Part shown: positions 21,406 to 28,891 of the stretch, one piece after another
Layout of the letters: the number at the start of each line of letters is the position of its first letter
How positions within the stretch are numbered: the stretch's first letter is position 1
DNA from: Bacteroidia bacterium
GTDB taxonomy: Bacteria > Bacteroidota > Bacteroidia > Flavobacteriales > Flavobacteriaceae
Direction of reading: 5' to 3'
Length of the DNA: 64,000 nucleotides
Assembly (NCBI GenBank): GCA_030428705.1
Contig: JAUIDI010000010.1
Location: forward strand, 1 to 64,000
The notes under the pieces: model-generated
Databases searched by the model: none
The model's input: the letters and a program-made list of their open reading frames with translations, nothing else
What the model was told of the DNA's origin: nothing
Program-made: the position numbers and the translations under genes

Positions 21406-21481
21406 TGGCACGGGAGGAGAGACTCGAACTCCCGACACCTGGTTTTGGAGACCAGTGCTCTACCAACTGAGCTACACCCGT
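21406..21481 (-). tRNA. tRNA-Trp (anticodon CCA)
   Basis: A 76-nt cloverleaf on the minus strand. The 5' end is at 21481 and the 3' CCA is encoded at 21406-21408. Anticodon loop CTCCAAA has anticodon CCA and the T loop is TTCGAGT. The acceptor stem ACGGGTG/CTCCCGT has a T-T mismatch at positions 6-67. It is the only tRNA here with an encoded CCA. It lies between tuf and secE, so it is probably cut out of the long operon transcript. Confidence 0.95.
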
Positions 21482-21488
21482 ATTCGAT

Positions 21489-21524
21489 GGTGCTATAACT
21501 CCCAACTATTATGGGAAGAGCACC
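21489..21524 (-). other. Long hairpin between tuf and tRNA-Trp
   Basis: Arms GGTGCT (21489-21494) and AGCACC (21519-21524) enclose a second stem CCCA/TGGG (21501-21504, 21512-21515). It lies just upstream of the tRNA on the transcript, so an RNase III-like processing or transcript-end role is plausible. Confidence 0.5.
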
Positions 21525-21544
21525 CTTTTATAATTACATTGAAA

Positions 21545-21568
21545 GGTATCCCGCCGTAACGGGACACC
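21545..21568 (-). terminator. Hairpin just after tuf
   Basis: Stem of GG + TCCCG pairing with CGGGA + CC, with 6-base loop and a 2-base internal loop, 27 bases after the tuf stop. The U-tract is weak, so it may protect or partly terminate the tuf mRNA rather than fully end it. Confidence 0.5.
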
Positions 21569-21594
21569 CTTTAATGCAAACTTATCTTTGATTC

Positions 21595-22782
21595 TTAATC
21601 TAAAATCTTGGTTACCTGACCGGCACCAACAGTTCTACCACCTTCACGAATCGCGAAACGAAGTCCTACACTTAATGCGATAGGAGATAGCAAATCAACC
21701 GTAATGGTAAGGTTATCACCTGGCATTACCATTTCAACTCCATCAGGAAGGTTGATCGTACCTGTCACATCCGTGGTTCTAACATAGAACTGTGGACGAT
21801 AGTTATTGTGGAATGGTGTATGACGACCACCTTCTTCTTTTTTAAGGATATAAACCTCAGCCTCGAACTTGGCATGCGGCTTAACAGAACCTGGTTTACA
21901 GATTACCATACCCCTTTTGATCTGGTGTTTTTCAATACCTCTCAACAAGATACCGACGTTATCACCAGCTTCCCCACGATCCAAAATCTTGCGGAACATC
22001 TCAACACCAGTAATGGTAGAACCCAATTTCTCTGCACCCATTCCAATAATATCAACTGCGTCACCCGTATTTGCAACACCAGTTTCAATACGACCGGTAG
22101 CAACAGTACCACGACCTGTAATTGTGAATACATCTTCGACCGGCATCAAGAAATCTTTATCGACATCTCTTTTTGGCAATTCGATCCAATTGTCGACCGC
22201 CTCCATCAATTCCATTACCGTATCGACCCACTTCTGTTCACCATTCAAGGCACCAAGGGCAGAACCTGAAATAACAGGACCATTGTCACCATCGTACTCA
22301 TAGAACGAAAGCAATTCACGAACTTCCATCTCAACAAGCTCCAAAAGTTCCTCATCATCGACCATATCAACTTTGTTCATAAAAACAACGATGCGCGGAA
22401 TACCCACCTGACGGCCCAAAAGAATGTGCTCACGAGTTTGTGGCATTGGTCCATCAGTAGCCGCTACGACCAAAATAGCTCCGTCCATTTGCGCAGCACC
22501 AGTAACCATGTTCTTAACATAGTCGGCGTGACCCGGACAGTCAACATGCGCGTAGTGACGGTTCGCTGTCTGGTATTCAACGTGAGACGTATTGATCGTA
22601 ATACCTCTTTCTTTCTCTTCAGGTGCGTTATCGATAGAATCGAAGCTTCTCTTTTCAGATAACCCTGCGTTAGACAATACCTCTGTAATAGCGGCAGTCA
22701 ATGTTGTTTTACCGTGATCTACGTGTCCAATAGTACCTATATTCAAGTGCGGTTTGGAACGATCAAAAGTTTCCTTTGCCAT
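21595..22782 (-). CDS. tuf: Elongation factor Tu
   Basis: 395 residues. G1 GHVDHGKTT (residues 19-27), [16 protein letters not shown] and GSALGALNG are all intact, followed by two beta-barrel domains. It delivers aminoacyl-tRNA to the ribosome. It is the only tuf copy in the window; its position next to tRNA-Thr(GGU) and upstream of secE matches E. coli tufB. Confidence 0.99.
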   Translation of the reverse strand: MAKETFDRSKPHLNIGTIGHVDHGKTTLTAAITEVLSNAGLSEKRSFDSIDNAPEEKERGITINTSHVEYQTANRHYAHVDCPGHADYVKNMVTGAAQMDGAILVVAATDGPMPQTREHILLGRQVGIPRIVVFMNKVDMVDDEELLELVEMEVRELLSFYEYDGDNGPVISGSALGALNGEQKWVDTVMELMEAVDNWIELPKRDVDKDFLMPVEDVFTITGRGTVATGRIETGVANTGDAVDIIGMGAEKLGSTITGVEMFRKILDRGEAGDNVGILLRGIEKHQIKRGMVICKPGSVKPHAKFEAEVYILKKEEGGRHTPFHNNYRPQFYVRTTDVTGTINLPDGVEMVMPGDNLTITVDLLSPIALSVGLRFAIREGGRTVGAGQVTKILD

Positions 22783-22839
22783 GTGTAATTAATTTTAATC
22801 TTATTGTTTATATTAGTGTGTACGAATTAAATTCAGTTG

Positions 22840-22911
22840 AGCCAACGACGGGAATTGAACCCGTGACCTCTTCCTTACCAAGGAAACGCTCTACCCCTGA
22901 GCTACGTCGGC
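22840..22911 (-). tRNA. tRNA-Thr (anticodon GGU)
   Basis: 72 nt on the minus strand, 5' end at 22911. Acceptor GCCGACG pairs with CGTTGGC; anticodon loop TTGGTAA gives GGT. CCA is not encoded: CAA follows the discriminator T. Confidence 0.96.
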
Positions 22912-22958
22912 GTAAAGTGTTTAACATCTTCATCCTTAATATATTTTTCAAGGAAGAG

Positions 22959-22978
22959 ATTCCTGCCTTCGCAGGAAT
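22959..22978. repeat. Short palindromic repeat (ATTCCTGC-CTTC-GCAGGAAT)
   Basis: A perfect 8-bp inverted repeat with CTTC loop between two tRNA genes. A related copy sits between trpF and trpB (38039-38056). The shared pattern TTCCnGyCTTyGCnGGAATGrC is a widespread REP-like intergenic element. Confidence 0.7.
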
Positions 22979-22997
22979 GGCAAATTTGCCAATCTTG

Positions 22998-23070
22998 AGC
23001 GGGAGACCGGGTTCGAACCGGCGACATTCAGCTTGGAAGGCTGACGCTCTACCAACTGAGCTACTCCCGC
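22998..23070 (-). tRNA. tRNA-Gly (anticodon UCC)
   Basis: 73 nt, 5' end at 23070. Acceptor GCGGGAG/CTCCCGC is perfect; anticodon loop CTTCCAA gives TCC. CCA is not encoded. Confidence 0.96.
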
Positions 23071-23202
23071 AAATTTTTATTCTCATTTCAAAGATCCAAC
23101 GCCTTAACAAAGACAGCCTTTCCGTTCTAGTTTTTTACGAACAAAAATCTAAGAAAAAGCCCATAAAATATGGCTTTTTGATGACTAATCTTCAAGTTTT
23201 TG

Positions 23203-23284
<82 letters not shown>

Positions 23285-23318
23285 TCAAACTTATTTTGTA
23301 AGAACTTTCTTCCGTTTG

Positions 23319-23392
23319 AGCCGATAGAGGGACTCGAACCCACGACCTGCTGATTACAAATCAGCTGCTCTAGCCAGCTGAGCTACATCGGC
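23319..23392 (-). tRNA. tRNA-Thr (anticodon UGU)
   Basis: 74 nt, 5' end at 23392. Acceptor GCCGATG/TATCGGC; anticodon loop TTTGTAA gives TGT. CCA is not encoded. First gene of the superoperon transcript. Confidence 0.96.
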
Positions 23393-23414
23393 CTTTTTAC
23401 ACTTTTTTACGCAT

Positions 23415-23441
23415 AAAAAAGTCCGCTATTTCTAACGGACT
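23415..23441 (-). terminator. Terminator of hpf, overlapping the start of the superoperon transcript
   Basis: On the minus strand AGTCCG (23436-23441) pairs with CGGACT (23420-23425) around a 10-base loop, followed by a run of T. It ends hpf transcription but lies downstream of the promoter at 23443-23472. Confidence 0.8.
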
Positions 23442-23442
23442 G

Positions 23443-23472
23443 CAAATGTAGATATTTATTTGTTTAATCAAA
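23443..23472 (-). promoter_or_regulatory. Promoter of the tRNA-tuf-rpo superoperon (TTTG-N18-TACATTTG)
   Basis: TTTG at 23469-23472 and an exact TAnnTTTG box at 23443-23450, 18 bases apart on the minus strand. The transcript would begin around 23439, 47 bases before tRNA-Thr(UGU), directly in the hpf terminator hairpin. Confidence 0.75.
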
Positions 23473-23493
23473 ACAAATTTCAGAAAATTTTAA

Positions 23494-23796
23494 TCATGCA
23501 TGTACACGAAGTTTTTCCTTGCGTTTTATGAGTTTCCGCTCTAAAGAATTACATGCTGAGTCAACCGCTTCCTCGAACGATTTACATTGCTTTTTTACCA
23601 CAAAATTATCCTTGGGCACGTTAAGCTTTATCTCTACAATCTTGTTTTCCTTGGCACTTGTATTTTCGACTTTAAGATATACGTCTGAACTTATGACCTT
23701 ATCGTAAAAAGTTTCCATCTTATTCAATCGATTTTGGATGAAATCCATAAGTTTTCCGTCCGCATTGAAATTTACTGACTGCGCATGTACTTTCAT
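23494..23796 (-). CDS. hpf: Ribosome hibernation promoting factor, short form
   Basis: 100 residues of the HPF/RaiA (sigma-54 modulation, S30AE) family: beta-alpha-beta-beta-beta-alpha with the basic C-terminal helix CKSFEEAVDSACNSLERKLIKRKEKL. The long-form dimerisation tail is absent, so it is a short HPF/YfiA type. It binds the decoding centre in stationary phase. It lies downstream of xerC with a 42-base gap and has its own terminator. Confidence 0.93.
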   Translation of the reverse strand: MKVHAQSVNFNADGKLMDFIQNRLNKMETFYDKVISSDVYLKVENTSAKENKIVEIKLNVPKDNFVVKKQCKSFEEAVDSACNSLERKLIKRKEKLRVHA

Positions 23797-23838
23797 AGGT
23801 TAAAGGTTTATGTTAGACAATGAAAAAAGAACGTTAGC

Positions 23839-24729
23839 TTACTTCTTGTTTCTCGGATGGGCCGAAGCGTGTATTTTTTTTAGTTCGGCAATACTATTGT
23901 GGGTATAAACTTGTGTCGATGCCAAACTTGAATGCCCCAACAACTCTTTGACCGAATTCAGGTCTGCTCCGTGGTTCAGCATATGTGTCGCAAAGGTATG
24001 CCGCAATATATGCGGACTCTTTTTAGTCTTGGACGACACCTTACTAAAATACCCATTTATAATTCTATAAACAAGCGTTTCATATATTTTATTGCCACTC
24101 TTTGTCAAAAAAACATAGGAACCTTCGGCAACGAAGGCCAGTGAATTTCTGGCCTCAAAATAGTCTATGAACAATGGCCTTGTCGAAGGCAGTAACGGCA
24201 GCATGCGTTCTTTGTTCCTTTTGCCCAAAACCTTCAATAAACCCTTTTCAAAATCCACGTTGCCTATCTTAAGATTGATCAATTCCGATCTTCGAATACC
24301 TGAGGCATAAAGCAGTTCGATGATCAACCTGTCTCGTTTTCCCTCAAAACTATTTTCAAAAGGAATTTGGGTCAGTAACCGTAATATTTCATCTTCGGAA
24401 AAAGGCACCTCCACTTTCTTGGAAGTCTTTAATGCTTTATGCTTGGCCAATGGATTTGTTTGAATTTTATCAATTCGTTGCAAAAACCTATAATAGGCCT
24501 TTAAGGAAGCTATTTTTCGATTAATTGTCCGATTTGAAATGCCCGAGTTGACCAAATCGACCACCCAACTTCTGATTATAGGGTATTCCATTTCATCGAT
24601 CGAATCCATATCATAATTCTCAAGACAAAAGCCAATGAATGTTTCCAAATCCTTCCGGTAAGCGCCAACGGTATGGATTGAATAGTTTTTTTCCAGGGAT
24701 AGATAGTCTATGAATTCATTGATCGACAT
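23839..24729 (-). CDS. xerC: Tyrosine recombinase XerC/XerD type
   Basis: 296 residues: N-terminal SAM-like core-binding domain (1-85) and C-terminal catalytic domain. All catalytic residues are present: Arg146 in SGIRRSEL, Lys170, His240 and Arg243 in PHILRHTFATHML, His266 in LGHSS, and the nucleophile Tyr275 in QVYTHNS. The length and lack of accessory genes fit a chromosome dimer-resolution recombinase rather than a phage integrase. A second Xer is expected elsewhere. A -7 box lies directly before the ATG inside a palindrome. Confidence 0.93.
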   Translation of the reverse strand: MSINEFIDYLSLEKNYSIHTVGAYRKDLETFIGFCLENYDMDSIDEMEYPIIRSWVVDLVNSGISNRTINRKIASLKAYYRFLQRIDKIQTNPLAKHKALKTSKKVEVPFSEDEILRLLTQIPFENSFEGKRDRLIIELLYASGIRRSELINLKIGNVDFEKGLLKVLGKRNKERMLPLLPSTRPLFIDYFEARNSLAFVAEGSYVFLTKSGNKIYETLVYRIINGYFSKVSSKTKKSPHILRHTFATHMLNHGADLNSVKELLGHSSLASTQVYTHNSIAELKKIHASAHPRNKK

Positions 24730-24733
24730 ATAA

Positions 24734-24753
24734 CAAAGTTACAAAAGTAACTT
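24734..24753 (-). promoter_or_regulatory. xerC promoter elements within an 18-bp palindrome
   Basis: Two exact TAnnTTTG boxes on the minus strand (TAACTTTG at 24734-24741 and TACTTTTG at 24742-24749) overlap the perfect inverted repeat AAGTTAC-AAAA-GTAACTT (24736-24753). The nearer box ends 4 bases before the ATG, so the mRNA would be leaderless. Confidence 0.55.
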
Positions 24754-24770
24754 CGTCAAATTTTGACATA

Positions 24771-24794
24771 AAAAAATCCCATCTATTGATGGGA
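24771..24794 (-). terminator. Terminator of rpsU
   Basis: On the minus strand TCCCATC pairs with GATGGGA around a 4-base loop, followed by a run of T (24771-24776). Confidence 0.9.
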
Positions 24795-24829
24795 CTATAT
24801 TATTATGTTATCCAAAGGTAGTTTAGCGA

Positions 24830-25024
24830 CTAGATTTCTTCCTTGTCCCTCAAACCTTGAATATACTGTGCCTTTTGAATTTGAGCCCTACGCTCAACCG
24901 AAGGTTTTGTGAACGCCTGTCGCTTTCTCAATTGACGCATGGTACCTGTTTTGTCGAACTTGCGTTTGAAGCGTTTTAAAGCTCTATCGATGTTTTCTCC
25001 TTCTTTAATGGGTATTATTAACAT
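24830..25024 (-). CDS. rpsU: 30S ribosomal protein bS21
   Basis: 64 residues, basic, starting MLIIPIKEGENIDRALKRFKRK as in Bacteroidota bS21. It sits next to the 3' end of 16S rRNA. Work on Flavobacterium johnsoniae showed that bS21 (with bS18 and bS6) buries the anti-SD in Bacteroidota ribosomes, and that rpsU itself has a strong SD and is autoregulated. Here the SD is an 11-base perfect complement of the rRNA tail at 25033-25043. Own terminator downstream. Confidence 0.97.
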   Translation of the reverse strand: MLIIPIKEGENIDRALKRFKRKFDKTGTMRQLRKRQAFTKPSVERRAQIQKAQYIQGLRDKEEI

Positions 25025-25032
25025 TGGCTACA

Positions 25033-25043
25033 ACCTCCTTTCT
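25033..25043 (-). promoter_or_regulatory. Extended Shine-Dalgarno of rpsU
   Basis: AGAAAGGAGGT on the minus strand, 8 bases before the rpsU ATG, is complementary to the full 3' tail of 16S rRNA. It probably lets ribosomes lacking bS21 boost bS21 synthesis. Confidence 0.85.
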
Positions 25044-25092
25044 TTAATGATTAGGGCTGCAAATATACAGCCAAGTACCAAATAAACTATAA

Positions 25093-26256
25093 TTATTTCA
25101 AAATATTTTTTGCGATCACGACTTTTTGAATCTCGGTAGTGCCTTCACCAATGGTACAAAGTTTCGAATCCCTATAAAATTTTTCAACCGGAAAGTCTTT
25201 GGTATAACCGTAACCCCCGTGTATTTGTACTGCTTCATTGGCAGCTTTTACACATACTTCCGAAGCATACATTTTGGCCATAGCGCTCTGTTTGGTCACT
25301 GGGCGGCCCTCATTTTTCAAAAAGGCCGCTTTATGTAACAATAGTTCGGCCGCCTCTATCTCGGTAGCGATATCGGCCAGTTTAAACGATATTCCTTGAA
25401 ATTGGCTAATCGGCTTCCCAAATTGGACACGTTCTTTCGAATATTTTAAAGCTGCTTCATAGGCCCCTTTTGCTATGCCCAGCGAAAGTGCCCCAATCGA
25501 GATTCTTCCGCCGTCCAAAACCTTCATTGATTGTATAAAACCGTCGCCGACCTCTCCCAACCTATTCGCGTCGGGAATCACGCAGTTGTCAAAAATCATT
25601 TCGGCGGTTTCACTGGCACGCATACCCAATTTATTCTCCTTCTTACCACTGGTAAAACCTCGGGTGCCTTTTTCAACCACGAAGGCCGTCATGCCGTGAC
25701 TGTCCCCTTTTTCACCCGTTCTGGCCACCACTACCGCTATATCACCACTTTTTCCATGGGTAATGAAATTCTTGGCGCCGTTCAGCACCCATGAATCTCC
25801 CTTTTTGGTCGCCGTGGTATTCATGCCACCCGCATCAGATCCCGTGTTATGCTCGGTAAGGCCCCAAGCACCTAACCATTTAGCAGTTGCCAATTTTGGA
25901 ATCCAATTTTGTTTTTGCTCCTCGTTGGCAAACGAAAGTATATGGTTTGTACATAAAGAATTGTGTGCGGCCAAAGAAAGCCCTATCGAGGGGTCAACTT
26001 TTGAGATCTCCTCGATAATCGCGATGTATTCGTGATACCCTAAACCGGATCCGCCATAGGTTTCAGGAACCAAAACGCCCATGAAGCCCATTTCACCGGC
26101 CTTCTTGAAAACCTCGATCGGAAACGTCTGGGATTCATCCCATTCCATGACATTGGGCCTGATATACTGTTCGGCGAACTCCCTTGCCGAATCGGCAACC
26201 ATCCGTTGTGTTTCAGAGTAGTCAAAACTCAAATTCGACCTTGTTTCGGTAATCAT
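25093..26256 (-). CDS. Acyl-CoA dehydrogenase
   Basis: 387 residues from ATG 26256; a longer open frame exists but would overlap the upstream gene. FAD-dependent alpha,beta-dehydrogenation of acyl-CoA. Signature segments: GAWGLTEHNTGSDAGG (FAD/substrate), GAKNFITHGKSGDI, RVQFGKPISQFQG, and QIHGGYGYTKDFPVEKFYRD, ending in GEGTTEIQ whose first Glu is in the usual catalytic-base position. The closest type is the short-chain/branched-chain mitochondrial-like ACAD; the exact substrate cannot be told. It lies 10 bases after the ComEA-like gene. Confidence 0.93.
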   Translation of the reverse strand: MITETRSNLSFDYSETQRMVADSAREFAEQYIRPNVMEWDESQTFPIEVFKKAGEMGFMGVLVPETYGGSGLGYHEYIAIIEEISKVDPSIGLSLAAHNSLCTNHILSFANEEQKQNWIPKLATAKWLGAWGLTEHNTGSDAGGMNTTATKKGDSWVLNGAKNFITHGKSGDIAVVVARTGEKGDSHGMTAFVVEKGTRGFTSGKKENKLGMRASETAEMIFDNCVIPDANRLGEVGDGFIQSMKVLDGGRISIGALSLGIAKGAYEAALKYSKERVQFGKPISQFQGISFKLADIATEIEAAELLLHKAAFLKNEGRPVTKQSAMAKMYASEVCVKAANEAVQIHGGYGYTKDFPVEKFYRDSKLCTIGEGTTEIQKVVIAKNILK

Positions 26257-26266
26257 TTTTTTGCAA

Positions 26267-27169
26267 CTATTTAAGCGACAAATATAACTTAATTCTATCA
26301 ATCTTCTCGATTGGAAAATCATCGATATTTGATAATTCGTTAAACGAATTGATAGTTCCGTTGAGATTCCGATAATCTACAATGCTCTGGGCCACATGTT
26401 TTTGCAGATATACTAATTTACCGATGTCATCGGCCGATGCCTTATTGATATTGATCTTATCGATTTTGGGAGGATTCAACACTTTAAATTTTTTCAACGT
26501 CCTTTCGACTACTTCAGGCTCAAGTCCATACACGTCGTATAATTGTTCGTCGACGAGAAAACCTCCCAAACGATTTCTAAACTTAACGATACGAACGGAA
26601 AGCTTTTCGCCAATCCCGTTGATAGATTTTAGGTCTTCGGCCGTTGCCGAATTCAAGTCCAAAAAAACTTTCCCAAGTTTTGTATCCGAGGTCTTTTCAT
26701 TACTTCGGGAATACGTCGTACCATTCGTACTCAATTTTCCATCCTTCTGTGTCCAATCCGGAAACTTGAAATAAGGCGAAATCGTTCGTAGTATTGAATC
26801 GGAAACTTGGGTTACTTTTTGGAATTCTTCAGCAGAGTTGGCAAACTTGCCCTGCTTTCGAAAAGCATGCAATCTATCTATTTCTTCGACCGACATACCT
26901 AAAGTATAACCTTTATAATCGGTGATAAAATTCGGATTGAAAGGAAAAATATTGAAGGTATCCTTTTTCACGGCCTTCGCTTTCAAAGCATCTATTTGGA
27001 CCTGAGTTTCGGTATCCACCACAAAAGATTCGGAGCCATTAGTAAATCCGATAGATTTGAAGAGAAAATATCCGATTTGAAGCAAGATGACAATCAGGAG
27101 CAAAAAGAAAATCCCGCTTCGTTCTTGTTTGGTGAACTTGAAGCGGGATTTGAAATTTTCCAATTCCAA
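26267..27169 (-). CDS. Helix-hairpin-helix (ComEA-like) membrane-anchored protein
   Basis: About 300 residues. After KFTKQERSG comes one membrane helix (IFFLLLIVILLQIGYFLF, near 20-38), then a periplasmic part with HhH motifs: VSVEEIDRLHAFRKQGKFANS, DLNSATAEDLKSINGIGEKLSVRIVKFRNRLGGF, and NINKASADDIGKLVYLQKHVAQSIVDYR. HhH motifs bind DNA backbone, so DNA uptake or binding in the periplasm is likely but not shown. No ATG or GTG is present at the 5' end; TTG at 27167-27169 (4 bases after the symporter stop) or 27161-27163 must be the start. Confidence 0.82.
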   Translation of the reverse strand: MELENFKSRFKFTKQERSGIFFLLLIVILLQIGYFLFKSIGFTNGSESFVVDTETQVQIDALKAKAVKKDTFNIFPFNPNFITDYKGYTLGMSVEEIDRLHAFRKQGKFANSAEEFQKVTQVSDSILRTISPYFKFPDWTQKDGKLSTNGTTYSRSNEKTSDTKLGKVFLDLNSATAEDLKSINGIGEKLSVRIVKFRNRLGGFLVDEQLYDVYGLEPEVVERTLKKFKVLNPPKIDKININKASADDIGKLVYLQKHVAQSIVDYRNLNGTINSFNELSNIDDFPIEKIDRIKLYLSLK

Positions 27170-27173
27170 GGTA

Positions 27174-28796
27174 TTATGCTTTGCGGGCCTTTATAGCTCC
27201 CAGATAGCGGTTCAATTGTTCCTTGACCACAGGGAACAGAAAGTATAGCCCTACCATATTTGGGAATACCATGGCGAAAATCATAGCATCGGAAAAAGCC
27301 CAGATGGAATCCATACTTGCAGCGGCCCCGATGATGACGAAAATCAAGAATAGCACCTTATAAGTCAAATCGGTCTTTTTGCCCCTGCCAAAAAGGTATT
27401 TCCATGATTGTAGGCCGTAATATGACCAAGATATCATGGTAGATACCGCGAATAGTACAACCGCTATTGTCAAGAATACATTTGAATATGGAATATATTC
27501 GGCAAAGGCTTTTGAGGTAATTCCCGCTCCTTCATAGGGCATCCCATCAATAAATACTGCACCGCTACCATCACCGCCGTATTCAAAGACTCCGCCAAAG
27601 TTGAATATGATGATTACGAGTGCCGTCATCGTACAAATGACCACTGTATCGATAAAGGGTTCCAAAAGGGCCACCAAACCTTCGGAGGCCGAATATTTGG
27701 TCTTGACTGCCGAGTGGGCTATAGAGGCAGATCCAGCACCGGCTTCATTCGAGAATGCCGCTCTCCTGAAACCTACCAAGAGAACTCCTATTACACCACC
27801 AACACCTATTGCCTTAGGGTTAAAAGCCTCGGATACGATAAGGGAAATGGCATCATCCAATAAACCAAAGTTTCCGAAGATGATATAAAGGCAGGCTATA
27901 ATATAGAGCAAAGCCATAAAAGGAACCACTTTCTCGGTCACCGAGGCGATTCTTTTAATTCCACCGATTATGATCACGCCCACCAATATGGCCAAAACAA
28001 GTCCGATAATCGCCCCTGCGCTAGTACTTTCCCAACCGAACAATTCCTTCACGACAATCGTTGCCTGATTTGATTGGGCGGCATTACCCCCGCCAAAGGA
28101 ACCACCGATACAGAAAACCGCGAAAAGGACGGCAGCAACTTTTCCCAATGTTGCGAATCCTTTGTTTTTCAGTCCCTTGCTGATATAGTACATGGGGCCG
28201 CCATATACGGTTCCACTTTCGTCCACATCCCGAAATTGAACCCCTAGCGTACATTCCACAAATTTGGTGGACATACCCAGTAATCCGCAGATAATCATCC
28301 AAAAAGTGGCACCGGGCCCCCCAAGTGCAATGGCAAGGGCCACACCGGCTATATTACCATTTCCTACCGTACCCGAAACTGCGGTTGCCAGTGCCTGAAA
28401 ATGGCTCACTTCGCCATCTTTGCTTTCATCGCGTATGGTATCGGGCAAGTCACCATCGACTATATTCACTTCCGCTTTTTCGACCCCATGGCCCTCGGGC
28501 TTCTCCAAATCATCATACTTGCCCCTCACGACATTAATGGCGGTCCAAAAATGCCTTATATTGGGAAAAGTAAAATAAAGCGTGAAGAACAGGGCGCTCC
28601 CAACTAGTAAAACCAGTACAAAAGGAATATCGGGATCGGTCCATACATTAAAAAAAATCACATCGTTGAAAAAGTCACTTATCGGGGCGAAAGCCTGATC
28701 GATTTTTTGATCAAGACCAACTTCTTCTGCATCTTGGGCAGTAGAAAACAAAGGGAGTAAAAGGGTTGGAAAAACGAACAGGTTTCGATTCTTCAT
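27174..28796 (-). CDS. Sodium:alanine (AGCS family) symporter
   Basis: 540 residues with about 10-11 membrane helices and the AGCS signature GFRRAAFSNEAGAGSASIAHSA around residues 346-367. The N-terminus (NLFVFPTLLLPLFSTAQD) looks like a cleavable signal peptide, common in Bacteroidota members. It imports alanine or glycine with Na+. It is followed closely by the HhH gene (4-base gap), probably one transcript. Confidence 0.94.
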   Translation of the reverse strand: MKNRNLFVFPTLLLPLFSTAQDAEEVGLDQKIDQAFAPISDFFNDVIFFNVWTDPDIPFVLVLLVGSALFFTLYFTFPNIRHFWTAINVVRGKYDDLEKPEGHGVEKAEVNIVDGDLPDTIRDESKDGEVSHFQALATAVSGTVGNGNIAGVALAIALGGPGATFWMIICGLLGMSTKFVECTLGVQFRDVDESGTVYGGPMYYISKGLKNKGFATLGKVAAVLFAVFCIGGSFGGGNAAQSNQATIVVKELFGWESTSAGAIIGLVLAILVGVIIIGGIKRIASVTEKVVPFMALLYIIACLYIIFGNFGLLDDAISLIVSEAFNPKAIGVGGVIGVLLVGFRRAAFSNEAGAGSASIAHSAVKTKYSASEGLVALLEPFIDTVVICTMTALVIIIFNFGGVFEYGGDGSGAVFIDGMPYEGAGITSKAFAEYIPYSNVFLTIAVVLFAVSTMISWSYYGLQSWKYLFGRGKKTDLTYKVLFLIFVIIGAAASMDSIWAFSDAMIFAMVFPNMVGLYFLFPVVKEQLNRYLGAIKARKA

Positions 28797-28891
28797 AAGG
28801 TGTGATTTTGTGCTTGTGTTAGTTTGTCCGACAATATCTAAAAAATAAGCCTTACTATCAAATTAAACCGTCGAATTCATGGAAAACAAAA

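Noticed and set aside
22808..23110. 100-codon frame on the minus strand across two tRNA genes
   Set aside because: Reads through tRNA-Thr and tRNA-Gly in sense; the tRNA cloverleaves explain the sequence.
23839..24729. xerC as an integrase of a mobile element
   Set aside because: It is flanked by hpf and rpsU, has housekeeping length and no cargo, attachment repeats or excision gene nearby.
26257..26322. N-terminal extension of the acyl-CoA dehydrogenase
   Set aside because: It would overlap the upstream HhH gene by 56 bases. ATG 26256 fits the family start.
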